DNA from: Bolinopsis microptera
Lineage: Eukaryota > Ctenophora > Tentaculata > Lobata > Bolinopsidae
Direction of reading: 5' to 3'
DNA length: 64,000 nt
NCBI RefSeq assembly: GCF_026151205.1
Contig: NC_087083.1
Coordinates: 124,001-188,000, forward strand
Part shown: one piece after another, positions 1-12,000 of the stretch
Layout of the letters: each line of letters opens with the position of its first letter
Numbering within the stretch: the stretch's first letter is position 1
Position numbers and translations under genes: made by a program
The notes under the pieces: generated by a model
Database searches by the model: none
The model's input: only the letters and a program-made list of their open reading frames with translations
What the model was told of the DNA's origin: nothing

Positions 1-814
1 GGATTTCTGCGTTAATCAGAGCTTTCAGTGGGCCCCTTTTACACATTTCAGAGCCTTCTGAAGATCCAAACTCAATCAAAACCAAATATCAGATCTTTAT
101 CCACAGAATTATGGACTTGAGGTCCAGAATTACTCGAAGCGTCTAATTTTCTATGATTTACTAGAATTTGTATCCAGAAAGGGTTACAGCCTAGCTTTTC
201 TTGATTTTGCTGGGTTTGAACTTTGAACATCTGGAATGCTTAATGTATCAACTTACAACTGAATTACATATAAAAAATGGAGAAAAGACATGAGCTGAGG
301 CACCTCCAATGTCACACGCTACCCTTTCATCAACCCTTTTTAAAGTGGATTATTGACTGTTTTTACTATGAAGACATCATACCAGAGCTTTCTAGCACAT
401 ACTAGCTTGTTTCTCAGAGGCTTCTTGACCAGATTCATGCAACAAATAATTATTATTATCACTGTGGTATTTTTAATTAAGAATAAAACAGCAACGTTAC
501 TGGCGGAAATCATGGTTTTGAGGGTCAGTACGTACTGTGTACCACATTTAGGAAAGTCTCCCCTGTGCACACAAGGGTGCTAACTTGGCTTTCTACCAAC
601 AATATTCCAAAAAGTATTTATAAAAGCTTCAATTAGATAAGATCAAGTTTGTGAAGAAGGTACGTGGTTAGCAGAGGTCAGTGATTGGTACACCCTGTAG
701 ATATAATACTTTGACGTAAGCACCGTCCAACCTCGGTTACAATTATATGCGAACGTGATTTCATGATTCCTTCTAATATTCTGATAACAGAATTCGTTCC
801 AATGCTTCTTTTTT

Positions 815-1437
815 TTGGATTTTACTGGTTTACTGGTTCATTTGGTAAAACAAACCTGTAAAACTTCATTTTTGCACAAATTTCCAGAACCACTTGTATG
901 AAAAGGCTGAACGCAAATTGTTGTACTTGTAGGTTTACAACCTACCAGGACGCGCGCCGAGTTGGACTCGTCGACGGTCTTGTATAATATATGGAACAAA
1001 TATTTTACGAGTATCACCCGTTAAGCGAATTGAAAAGACATAATATTCGTATGACGACGATTTCAATTTATTTCATGATTTACCGGATATCGGGGGCAGC
1101 TACTCGCAGTTACTTGAGTCATTATCATTAAATTCAAACTGATAATCACGTTCGCCGATGAAATAATTTTATTACATCAAAAAAATTGTCTAATTGTTCG
1201 TTTCAAAGCGTTATCTCTAAGTTTTACGGGATTTACTGGTTTTACTGGTTTATCCGGTCACCGGTGTAGCAATCCTGCAGTCAAACTTCATTTCTTTGGC
1301 AAATTTCCAGCACCAGATTTATAAAAAGGCTAAACGCGAACATATCAAGGACATATTAATATTCGTATGATGATGATTTCAACTGCGGAACATTTTTAGT
1401 TTTTCAGAAACGTAATTTATTTCATAATTTACTGCAA
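815..1437. repeat. Diverged direct repeat pair, about 410 bp apart
   Basis: Two related blocks begin near 820 and 1228. Each starts with TTTACTGGTTT(T)ACTGGTT, continues through ACTTCATTT, CAAATTTCCAG and AAAAGGCT(G/A)AACGC, then shares AATATTCGTATGA(C/T)GA(C/T)GATTTCAA and ends in TTTATTTCATRATTTAC. The copies differ by many substitutions and indels, so the duplication is old. No coding frame or transposon terminus is visible. The first ORF-like stretch, at 353-583, has no recognisable product. Confidence 0.6.
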
Positions 1438-1574
1438 CTTGAATATTTTCCCTGTTAAATTTGATATCACATCGGTACCTTATCGAAGGGGGAGGAAACG
1501 GGGATGACGTACTCTTTTGTCTCCCTCTAATCTCCTTTCATTCGGTGGTAAATTCCGTAAAGAGTATATTATAT

Positions 1575-2132
1575 AGTACTAGAAAACCCGTGGTCACAGG
1601 GAGAAAGCTAATACTTACTAAACACAGCGTAATATCAACAAAACCGATCAAAATGACGTTAAAACAATCATTGCACGTGCACGTGCGTGTAATAACACTT
1701 GCAACCATGGTTACTACGCAAGTTCATATTTTTCGTTTGATTTGCACGTGGGCGGTCGTACAGTGTACGTACAAACATTGTACAAAAAGAATTCTCTGAA
1801 TTATAATATAGACTAGAAAGCCCGTGGTAACAGGGACGAAGCTAGTAGTATTCTTTCTTTCTTTGAAAGAAAGTTTTAATCGCATCAAAAAATATCCATC
1901 CCAATACAGCCGATTTAACTATTTAAATAGTTAAATATAAAACACTTTAAACACAACGTAATTACCACAAACCCGATCAAAATGACGTCAAAACAATCTT
2001 TGCACGTGTATGTGTACATTAAAACACCGTTGCTATGGAACGTTTTGGTTATTACCTAAATTCCTATTCTTCATCTAATTTGCACGTGGGCGGTCGTACA
2101 GTGTACATACAAAAAGAATTCTCTGCATTATA
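1575..2132. repeat. Two tandem copies of a dispersed-type repeat (non-autonomous element?)
   Basis: Copy 1 starts near 1579 and copy 2 near 1812, with ACTAGAAARCCCGTGGT followed by CAGGGA and a run to AAGCTA. Both carry CCGATCAAAATGACGT, AAAACAATC(A/T)TTGCACGTG, TTTGCACGTGGGCGGTCG, TACAGTGTAC and AAAAAGAATTCTCTG, and end in ATTATAA. Copy 2 has about 80 extra bases near its start, including a TTTC/GAAA hairpin around CTTTCTTTCTTTGAAAGAAAG. The shared start and end fit two adjacent insertions of one short element, but no terminal inverted repeat was recognised. Confidence 0.6.
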
Positions 2133-2330
2133 AGTAAGATACTCTTCACTAAAGCTTTTGAGTACAAATATTGAGGGATCATCTACATAGATGATAGATT
2201 GACGTGGTTAAAAATCTTGTTGATTAGTCTTCTTTTTGTTGTTTCTAATCAGTATAAACTACAATTTTTGTTGCCCAATTCATTTATGGCAAAGCCTCAA
2301 AACAGCTAAAAAGGATCAAAAGATCGCGAA

Positions 2331-4087
2331 ATGGAGTTTTCATCTTTTTGGAAAAAATTTAGCTGGAAAGCCTTTCTGGTATTTGGAGCAATCTATCTGC
2401 AGGGTGTGATAATCTACAGTTGCTCAGTTGTTCAATCAACCTTCTACGTTACTCATCTTGTAAACAGAGGTTTGAATAAGATGCTTTTTCTAATTTAATT
2501 TCAGTTTTTAGGTCGTTGAAATTTATACTTCTATTTCTAATTCCTTTATCGAATTCATGCAGGTTAACACCAATTTATGACGTGGTATAAAAATCGTGAT
2601 TACTTAATAATTAGCTATAAATATCCATTTCAGGAATCCCGAACTTCCAAGTTGGCCTCATCGGAATGGTCCCCGGCATTAGCTACCTTTGCAACACATT
2701 TTATGATGTCACCGGTTACTTTCTCAATAACAAGAAAACGTCCTTGAGAGTAGCCCAGTGCATCTTTTTGGCAATTGTCATAGCCAATTGTTTTTGTAAG
2801 CATTATTATACGTTCTAAACTTCAAATAAAATTATACCTATCAACACATGTTATTCAATTTCATTTTTGAGGAATATTATTTACGACATACCTTGTAAAT
2901 TTGACTTGTCTGTTATTGGTATAAAGTAATAACTGTTACTAATCATAAATCTGATTTCAGTAATGGGGATCGTCGAGATGCTCCCACCAGACTACAACAA
3001 ACTCTTGGCTGCTCTGTTAATATTGATGCGCGCCACCCACGGCTACGTGTCTTTTCTAGCCAACAAGATTTCGATTGAGTGCTGTAGAGCTTGGTTTCCT
3101 GATCATTATAATCTGACAGTAGGACTTGCTTGTAGTTCATATTACTTGGGGGGTTCTTTTGCGATACTCATAGGAGGACATGCCTATGAAGCTTTTGGTT
3201 ACCAGGCGCCTTACCTGTTCATTGGTACGGCTGCTTTCATATTCTGGGTATACAATTTGATTTTTATGCCAAGAACTTCTGAACCTGTGTTTGTTAATAT
3301 AAGTAATGCTGGTGGCATCATTGGAGCTCCTTGGTCCGATGAAATTGTGTTAACTGAAACTAGCAACCAGGATGGGGAAAATGGAAAAAAGGTATCTGCA
3401 CTCCCTGGCCTCTCCTGGGCGGTTGCCATCCCTCTTGCTGCAATGAGTTTCACGGTAGTGCTTGAAGGTTTCTCGGCGGCCATAACCACTCCTTACCTAA
3501 ACGATATCTACGATATACCAATAAGTCGTGGAAGCAGCTATGTTTTTGTAGAATTCCTTGGATTAATGATAGGGGCTGCTAGTTGCGGCTCGATCTTGCA
3601 ACTAGGATGGTTTTCTGCTAGCAAAATCATGGCAGCAGGGGGCTGTTTCTGTGTTGTTGGTTTGATGCTTGTCTTCCCGGGGGAGAGCATTAAGTTTCTG
3701 TACGAAGGAGTTCCACAGGCAGCCTATTTTGGGTTATTCCTCCAAGGGTATGGAAACCAAATAATTTGGGTAGCCACCCTTCAAGCAATCGAGGAGACCC
3801 ATACAGTATTAGGTGGAAGGCTATGTGCAAGCAACAACAAGTCAACCGCCATAACTCTGTGGCTCTCTCTGTGGATGGTGGCTTGCTATGCAGGACACTT
3901 GGTTGCCTTGATAGTGATGAAAGTCATGACCTATAGTCAAGGAGGCTGGATGTTGGCAGGATTTAGTGTAGTGTCTCTTGTATTGTGCATTTCTCAGGAT
4001 ATCGCCATCTGGAGATCTAAAGATGCATCAAGGCGAGCCGAATTTGAACCAAGTTTGGTAAAGGTCAACAAACTTTCTGATGTGTAG
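2331..4087 (+). CDS. Major facilitator superfamily transporter (three exons)
   Basis: Exons 2331-2469, 2634-2795 and 2961-4087 join in phase (139+162+1127 nt) to give 475 aa. The introns are 164 and 165 bp and GT-AG. The protein is almost entirely hydrophobic helices. It starts MEFSSFWKKF and then TM1 (about residues 13-35). There is a hydrophilic central loop at about residues 206-246, between the sixth and seventh helices, and a short charged C-tail. This is the usual 12-helix MFS plan and length. By feel it resembles SLC18B1/MCT-like animal families, but I see no diagnostic substrate residues, so the substrate is unknown. It would be an integral membrane carrier. The ATG is chosen because it precedes TM1 directly and exon 1 has no other in-frame start. 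Confidence 0.8.
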
Positions 4088-4360
4088 TCGGGAGCTGATT
4101 TGACAAAATTCAAAGTAATTAAGGACTCGTTTAACCTCTGACACGCCATGATTGCAGTTCACAAGTAACTTCGTGCCCGAGTGTGTTGAACTCAGCTATT
4201 GTTATTTCTCGAGTTAAGTGTTGAAACCGAATAACAGTACATTTATTAACAGTTAATTAAGTGGCAATTGCCAATTTTTAAGGTAAAAGTATTTTACCAT
4301 AGTTATAGCAGATGAATTTTGCGAAAGGATTACTGCAATCTTTTAATATTTTTAAACATT

Positions 4361-4411
4361 AAATGTACTATTTAATTAAATGTACTATTTAATTAAATGT
4401 ACTATTTAATT
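4361..4411. repeat. Three perfect tandem copies of a 17-bp AT-rich unit
   Basis: AAATGTACTATTTAATT repeats three times without error, about 270 bp after the MFS stop codon. It may lie in the 3' UTR. No function is visible. Confidence 0.9.
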
Positions 4412-5457
4412 GATTATATTGACTTTTATCATTCGGTAAAAGTTTAATTGAGGGGATCATCACCATATTTCGTTTTCATATTTGCGACGATGATCCAAGG
4501 ATGGCGAAATTGTTGTAAATTACGCTTTGAGATATCCCAAAACGTGGATAATGAAAATGACAATGACTTACTGATTTACTTTAATCTGCAAGGGTTTTAA
4601 ATCAATAACATTTATTGGTATTTTAATCAGTCAAATTGATTGTTTCTAAACTCTCTTTTTAAATGATTTGATATTTTGTAATTAATTGGATTGACAAATG
4701 AGCTTTACAAACTGAGTTTACTTTGTCAAAATATTATTGAAATCTATCCTAATATTCCGATTACCTCCTCTGTATTGGCTTGTTCGTTGAATTCGTTGGT
4801 TGCTGATATTAAATTAAAGATTTTAAAACTCTAGTCAATACCATTATAGTTCCCACGACTCAATTGTTACTGGTTTGAAATTGACGGAAATTAAGGTCAC
4901 TTATAATTATATAACTGACACAAGTCAATAGAGATACTGGACGTTGACTAATAATAAAGTATGTATAATTATTACAATTAGTATATATATAATTATAATC
5001 AGTTTATTTACATCGAAATCAAAAATTAACATCATTATAAAACTAATGGCGTTATTGTTTAATTTGAAGCCGTATAATCACGTGAAACAAAAAATAGGAC
5101 CACGTAATAAGTGTTTATAATTCAAGAACGGGTAGAGCACGTCATATCACATATTTGATAATTTCTGTGATCAATCTTTCAGACCTCGACAGACAAATTA
5201 GGTTTTTTTAGACAAATTAAGTTTTTGAAAATCAAAAATATCCGATATCAATCTTATTTTCATGCTTAAGGCTTGTGCTTGGTCCCAAAGTGGAGATCTG
5301 CATCTGGTGCTCAGTTTGGATAACCAACTCAATAACTCATTTGCTTGAAAATCTCACATAAGTCGTTAGGTTAAATCTGAGCAGAGCTATCAATAAACGT
5401 AACGTGGTCACCTTTTTGGGACACCAGCTGTACTATATAGGTGAAACGTTATCATTA

Positions 5458-5477
5458 CCTTATTTGGGCATCACGTG
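5458..5477 (-). other. Copy 1 of a conserved 20-bp motif
   Basis: On the minus strand this reads CACGTGATGCCCAAATAAGG. Two more copies lie 10-12 nt inside introns at 41738-41757 and 46361-46380. Here the minus strand also reads ATTGAG|GTTTTCACGTG, which resembles a weak 5' splice site, but no exon was supported next to it. Confidence 0.6.
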
Positions 5478-5735
5478 AAAACCTCAATTTCAGGATATTG
5501 GATATATGGTAAAACAGATGAATCATAATTTATCAATATAACACTTTGCACTTCAGTTACAATGCTGTGCATATACTTTTATATTTGCTTGCCCTTTATC
5601 AAGCACACGTTGCTTGTTCACATAATTTGTAGCTTTATTATGCACTCGCATAAACTTTTTAAATGATCGTGCACTTATACTTTTACATTTATAAACTATA
5701 CAAATGTTTGGACCAACAATCGATTTATCTCCAGC

Positions 5736-5817
5736 TAATCACGTGGCTCGAACACAGTTCTCTGATTGGTTGGTTGATGCCACGTGACTAAAATACAGCT
5801 CCCCGATTGGCTGATTA
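5736..5817. repeat. Two dispersed units of the CCAAT/E-box minisatellite
   Basis: TCTGATTGGTTGG..GCCACGTGACTAAAATACAGCTCC..GATTGGCTG matches the 41-bp unit of the array at 13721-14975. It lies about 270 bp beyond the stop codon of the same gene that hosts that array. The upstream unit is diverged (TAATCACGTGGCTCGAAC). Confidence 0.7.
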
Positions 5818-6087
5818 AAGAAATGATATATCGCAGCATGTAAGGAGTTCAATACAGTCATTCCCTAATAATCAACCCTTAACTAAAATCAAAATCCAAC
5901 ATAAACTCTTCTCAAGCTCGCGCACTGGTAATCCTCTGAACTGTCTTCTTGGACCTCTGAACGGGAACAGCTGAACTGAGTGGTCTCTGTAACATAGCCG
6001 GGGGTGCCGCTCTGCTGCTTAGATGGGATCTAATGTTACGGGTTCTGTTGCTTGCGGAGGAAGAGGAGGGGGCTCTGTTCGGGGTGG

Positions 6088-9000
6088 TTAGAAGCCGGGG
6101 TCCTGCAGTTTGGGGTCGCCATACTCGTTCTCGTGCATACTCTCGTAGTAACTGTGGGGAGGGGGTGTTAGTGGTGGGGTGGGAGTGTTAGTGGTAACTG
6201 TGGGGAGGGGGTGTTAGTGGTGGGGTGGGAGTGTTAGTGGTAACTGTGGAGAGGGGGTGTTAGTGGTGGGGTGGGAGTGTTAGTGGTAACTGTGGGGAGG
6301 GGGTGTTAGTGGTGGGGTGGGAGTGTTAGTGGTAACTGTGGGGAGGGGGTGTTAGTGGTGGGGTGGGAGTGTTAGTGGTATCTGTGGGGAGGGGGTGTTA
6401 GTGGTGGGGTGGGAGTGTTAGTGGTAACTGTGGGGAGGGGGTGTTAGTGGTGGGGTGGGAGTGTTAGTGGTAACTGTGGGGAGGGGGTGTTAGTGGTGGG
6501 GTGGGAGTGTTAGTGGTAACTGTGGGGAGGGGGTGTTAGTGGTGGGGTTGGAGTGTTAGTGGTAACTATGGGGAGGGGGTGTTAGTGGTGGGGTGGGAGT
6601 GTTAGTGGTATCTGTGGGGAGGGGGTGTTAGTGGTGGGGTGGGAGTGTTAGTGGTAACTGTGGGGAGGGGGTGTTAGTGGTGGGGTTGGAGTGTTAGTGG
6701 TAACTGTGGGGAGGGGGTGTTAGTGGTGGGGTGGGAGTGTTAGTGGTAACTGTGGAGAGGGGGTGTTAGTAGTGGGGTGGGAGTGTTAGTGGTAACTGTG
6801 GGGAGGGGGTGTTAGTGGTGGGGTGGGAGTGTTAGTGGTAACTGTGGGGAGGGGGTGTTAGTGGTGGGGTGGGAGTGTTAGTGGTATCTGTGGGGAGGGG
6901 GTGTTAGTGTTGGGGTGGGAGTGTTAGTGGTATCTGTGGGGAGGGGGTGTTAGTGGTGGGGTGGGAGTGTTAGTGGTAACTGTGGGGAGGGGGTGTTAGT
7001 GGTGGGGTGGGAGTGTTAGTGGTAACTGTGGGGAGGGGGTGTTAGTGGTGGGGTGGGAGTGTTAGTGGTAACTGTGGAGAGGGGGTGTTAGTGGTGGCAT
7101 TGGAGTGTTAGTAGTAACTGTGGGGAAGGGTGTTAGTGATGGGGTGGGGGTGTTAGTGGTAACTGTGGGGAGGGGGTGTTAGTGGTGGGGTGGGAGTGTT
7201 AGTGGTAACTGTGGGGAGGGGGTGTTAGTGGTGGGGTGGGAGTGTTAGTGGTAACTGTGGGGAGGGGGTGTTAGTGGTAACTGTGGGGAGGGGGTGTTAG
7301 TGGTGGGGTGGGAGTGTTAGTGGTAACTGTGGGGAGGGGGTGTTAGTGGTGGGGTGGGAGTGTTAGTGGTAACTGTGGGGAGGGGGTGTTAGTGGTGGGG
7401 TGGGAGTGTTAGTGGTAACTGTGGGGAGGGGGTGTTAGTGGTGGGGTGGGAGTGTTAGTGGTAACTGTGGGGAGGGGGTGTTAGTGGTGGGGTTGGAGTG
7501 TTAGTGGTAACTGTGGGGAGGGGGTGTTAGTGGTGGGGTGGGAGTGTTAGTGGTAACTGTGGAGAGGGGGTGTTAGTAGTGGGGTGGGAGTGTTAGTGGT
7601 AACTGTGGGGAGGGGGTGTTAGTGGTGGGGTGGGAGTGTTAGTGGTAACTGTGGGGAGGGGGTGTTAGTGGTGGGGTGGGAGTGTTAGTGGTATCTGTGG
7701 GGAGGGGGTGTTAGTGTTGGGGTGGGAGTGTTAGTGGTATCTGTGGGGAGGGGGTGTTAGTGGTGGGGTGGGAGTGTTAGTGGTAACTGTGGGGAGGGGG
7801 TGTTAGTGGTGGGGTGGGAGTGTTAGTGGTAACTGTGGGGAGGGGGTGTTAGTGGTGGGGTGGGAGTGTTAGTGGTAACTGTGGAGAGGGGGTGTTAGTG
7901 GTGGCATTGGAGTGTTAGTAGTAACTGTGGGGAAGGGTGTTAGTGATGGGGTGGGGGTGTTAGTGGTAACTGTGGGGAGGGGGTGTTAGTGGTGGGGTGG
8001 GAGTGTTAGTGGTAACTGTGGGGAGGGGGTGTTAGTGGTGGGGTGGGAGTGTTAGTGGTAACTGTGGGGAGGGGGTGTTAGTGGTGGGGTGGGAGTGTTA
8101 GTGGTAACTGTGGGGAGGGGGTGTTAGTGGTGGGGTGGGAGTGTTAGTGGTAACTGTGGGGAGGGGGTGTTAGTGGTGGGGTGGGAGTGTTAGTGGTATC
8201 TGTGGGGAGGGGGTGTTAGTGGTGGGGTGGGAGTGTTAGTGGTAACTGTGGGGAGGGGGTGTTAGTGGTGGGGTGGGAGTGTTAGTGGTAACTGTGGGGA
8301 GGGGGTGTTAGTAGTGGGGTGGGAGTGTTAGTGGTATCTGTGGGGAGGGGGTGTTAGTGGTGGGGTGGGAGTGTTAGTGGTAACTGTGGGGAGGGGGTGT
8401 TAGTGGTGGGGTGGGAGTGTTAGTAGTAACTGTGGGGAGGGGGTGTTAGTGGTGGGGAGGGGGTGTTAGTGGTATCTGTGGGGAGGGGGTGTTAGTGGTG
8501 GGGTGGGAGTGTTAGTGGTAACTGTGGGGAGGGGGTGTTAGTGGTGGGGTGGGAGTGTTAGTGGTAACTGTGGGTAGGGGGTGTTAGTGGTGGGGTGGGA
8601 GTGTTAGTGGTAACTGTGGAGAGGGGGTGTTAGTGGTGGGGTGGGAGTGTTAGTGGTATCTGTGGGGAGGGGGTGTTAGTGGTGGGGTAGGAGTGTTAGT
8701 GGTAACTGTGGGGAGGGGGTGTTAGTGGTGGGGTGGGAGTGTTAGTGGTAACTGTGGGGAGGGGGTGTTAGTGGTGGGGTGGGAGTGTTAGTGGTAACTG
8801 TGGGGAGGGGGTGTTAGTGGTGGGGTGGGAGTGTTAGTGGTAACTGTGGGGAGGGGGTGTTAGTGGTAGGGTGGGAGTGTTAGTGGTAACTGTGGGGAGG
8901 GGGTGTTAGTGGTGGGGTGGGAGTGTTAGTGGTAACTGTGGGGAGGGGGTGTTAGTGGTGGGGTGGGAGTGTTAGTGGTAACTGTGGGGAGGGGGTGTTA

Positions 9001-12000
9001 GTGGTGGGGTGGGAGTGTTAGTGGTAACTGTGGGGAGGGGGTGTTAGTGGTGGGGTGGGAGTGTTAGTGGTAACTGTGGGGAGGGGGTGTTAGTGGTGGG
9101 GTGGGAGTGTTAGTGGTAACTGTGGGAGGGGGTGTTAGTGGTGGGGTGGGAGTGTTAGTGGTAACTGTGGGGAGGGGGTGTTAGTGGTGGGGTGGGAGTG
9201 TTAGTGGTATCTGTGGGGAGGGGGTGTTAGTGGTGGGGTTGGAGTGTTAGTGGTAACTGTGGAGAGGGGGTGTTAGTGGTGGGGTGGGAGTGTTAGTGGT
9301 AACTGTGGAGAGGGGGTGTTAGTGGTGGGGTGGGAGTGTTAGTGGTAACTATGGGGAGGGGGTGTTAGTGGTGGGGTGGGAGTGTTAGTGGTAACTGTGG
9401 GGAGGGGGTGTTAGTGGTGGGGTGGGAGTGTTAGTGGTAACTGTGGGGAGGGGGTGTTAGTGGTGGGGTGGGAGTGTTAGTGGTATCTGTGGGGAGGGGG
9501 TGTTAGTGGTGGGGTGGGAGTGTTAGTGGTAACTGTGGGGAGGGGGTGTTAGTGGTGGGGTGGGAGTGTTAGTGGTAACTGTGGGGAGGGGGTGTTAGTG
9601 GTGAGGTGGGAGTGTTAGTGATGACTCTGGGGAGGGGGTGTTAGTGGTGGGGTGGGAGTGTTAGTGGTAACTGTTGGGAGGGGGTGTTAGTGGTGGGGTG
9701 GGAGTGTTAGTGGTAACTGTTGGGAGGGGGTGTTAGTGGTGGGGTGGGAGTGTTAGTGGTAACTATGGGGAGGGGGTGTTAGTGGTGGGGTGGGAGTGTT
9801 AGTGGTAACTGTTGGGAGGGGGTGTTAGTGGTGGGGTGGGAGTGTTAGTGGTAACTGTGGGGAGGGGGTGTTAGTGGTGGGGTGGGAGTGTTAGTGGTAA
9901 CTGTGGGGAGGGGGTGTTAGTGGTTGGGTGGGAGTGTTAGTGGTATCTGTGGGGAGGGGGTGTTAGTGGTGGGGTGGGAGTGTTAGTGGTAACTGTGGGG
10001 AGGGGGTGTTAGTGGTGGGGTGGGAGTGTTAGTGGTAACTGTGGAGAGGGGGTGTTAGTGGTGGGGTTGGAGTGTTAGTGGTAACTGTGGAGAGGGGGTG
10101 TTAGTGGTGGGGTGGGAAAGTTAGTGGTAACTGTGGGGAGGGGGTGTTAGTGGTGGGGTGGGAGTGTTAGTGGTAACTATGGGGAGGGGGTGTTAGTGGT
10201 GGGGTGGGAGTGTTAGTGGTAACTATGGGGAGGGGGTGTTAGTGGTGGGGTGGGAGTGTTAGTGGTAACTGTTGGGAGGGGGTGTTAGTGGTGGGGTGGG
10301 AGTGTTAGTGGTAACTGTGGGGAGGGGGTGTTAGTGGTGGGGTGGGAGTGTTAGTGGTAACTGTGGGGAGGGGGTGTTAGTGGTTGGGTGGGAGTGTTAG
10401 TGGTAACTGTGGGGAGGGGGTGTTAGTGGTTGGGTGGGAGTGTTAGTGGTAACTGTGGGGAGGGGGTGTTAGTGGTGGGGTGGGAGTGTTAGTGGTAACT
10501 GTGGAGAGGGGGTGTTAGTGGTGGGGTTGGAGTGTTAGTGGTAACTGTGGAGAGGGGGTGTTAGTGGTGGCATTGGAGTGTTAGTAGTAACTGTGGGGAG
10601 GGGGTGTTAGTGGTGGGGTGGGAAAGTTAGTGGTAACTGTGGGGAGGGGGTGTTAGTGGTGGGGTGGGAGTGTTAGTGGTAACTATGGGGAGGGGGTGTT
10701 AGTGGTGGGGTGGGAGTGTTAGTGGTAACTGTGGGGAGGGGGTGTTAGTGGTGGGGTGGGAGTGTTACTGGTAACTATGGGGAGGGGGTGTTAGTGGTGG
10801 GGTGGGAGTATTAGTGGTAACTGTGGGGAGGGGGTGTTAGTGGTGGGGTGGAAGTGTTAGTGGTAACTGTGGGGAGGGGGTGTTAGTGGTGGGGTGGGAG
10901 TGTTAGTGGTAACTGTGGGGAGGGGTGTTAGTGGTGGGGTGGGAGTGTTAGTGGTAACTGTGGGGAGGGGGTGTTAGTGGTGGGGTGTGAGTGTTAGTGG
11001 CAACTGTGGAGAGGGGGTGTTAGTGGTGGCATTGGAGTGTTAGTGGTAACTGTGGGGAGGGGGTGTTAGTGGTGGGGTGGGAGTGTTAGTGGTAACTGTG
11101 GGGAGGGGGTGTTAGTGGTGGGGTGGGAAAGTTAGTGGTAACTGTGGAGAGGGGGTGTTAGTGGTGGGGTTGGAGTGTTAGTGGTAACTGTGGAGAGGGG
11201 GTGTTAGTGGTGGGGTGGGAGTGTTAGTGGTAACTATGGGGAGGGGGTGTTAGTGGTGGGGTGGGAGTGTTAGTGGTAACTGTGGGGAGGGGGTGTTAGT
11301 GGTGAGGTGGGAGTGTTAGTGGTAACTGTGGGGAGGGGGTGTTAGTGGTGAGGTGGGAGTGTTAGTGGTAACTGTGGGGAGGGGGTGTTAGTGGTGGGGT
11401 GGGAGTGTTAGTGATAACTGTGGGGAGGGGGTGTTAGTGGTGGGGTGGGAGTGTTAGTGGTAACTGTGGGGAGGGGGTGTTAGTGGTGGGGTGGGAGTGT
11501 TAGTGGTAACTGTTGGGAGGGGGTGTTAGTGGTGGGGTGGGAGTGTTAGTGGTAACTATGGGGAGGGGGTGTTAGTGGTGGGGTGGGAGTGTTAGTGGTA
11601 ACTGTGGGGAGGGGGTGTTAGTGGTGAGGTGGGAGTGTTAGTGGTAACTGTGGGGAGGGGGTGTTAGTAGTGGGGTGGGAGTGTTAGTGGTAACTGTGGG
11701 GAGGGGGTGTTAGTGGTGGGGTGGGAGTGTTAGTGGTAACTGTGGGGAGGGGGTGTTAGTGGTGGGGTGGGAGTGTTAGTGGTAACTGTGGGGAGGGGGT
11801 GTTAGTGGTGGGGTGGGAGTGTTAGTGGTAACTGTGGGGAGGGGGTGTTAGTGGTGGGGTGGGAGTGTTAGTGGTAACTATGGGGAGGGGGTGTTAGTGG
11901 TAACTGTGGGGAGAGTATAGCTACAAGCTAAGGCAGTAGTCTCCTGATCCTGTACATTGCTTTTATTAACCTATACTGTGGGCATGTTGTGGTGGTGAAA

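Larger units (their letters stand above)
4088..6087. other. Intergenic region between MFS gene and small minus-strand gene
   Basis: This 2-kb gap holds AT-rich sequence with no supported exon. It contains the MFS 3' flank (an AATAAA lies near 4953), a triple 17-bp repeat, one copy of the CACGTGATGCCCAAATAAGG motif (minus strand, 5458-5477) and two stray units of the CCAAT/E-box minisatellite at 5736-5817, all listed separately. At 5930-6087 the minus strand has an additional open frame continuing past the proposed stop of the small gene. It is Ser/Arg/Pro-rich and in a different phase, so it is not annotated as coding. Confidence 0.6.

Noticed and set aside
353-583. 76-aa ORFs on both strands near the left end
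   Set aside because: Overlapping mirror frames with no recognisable product or splice context.
5930-6150. Minus-strand Ser/Arg/Pro-rich frame (about 78 codons) through exon 4 of the small gene
   Set aside because: It would need phase 0 at the acceptor, whereas the upstream exon ends in phase 2; the phase-2 frame gives a short clean C-terminus.
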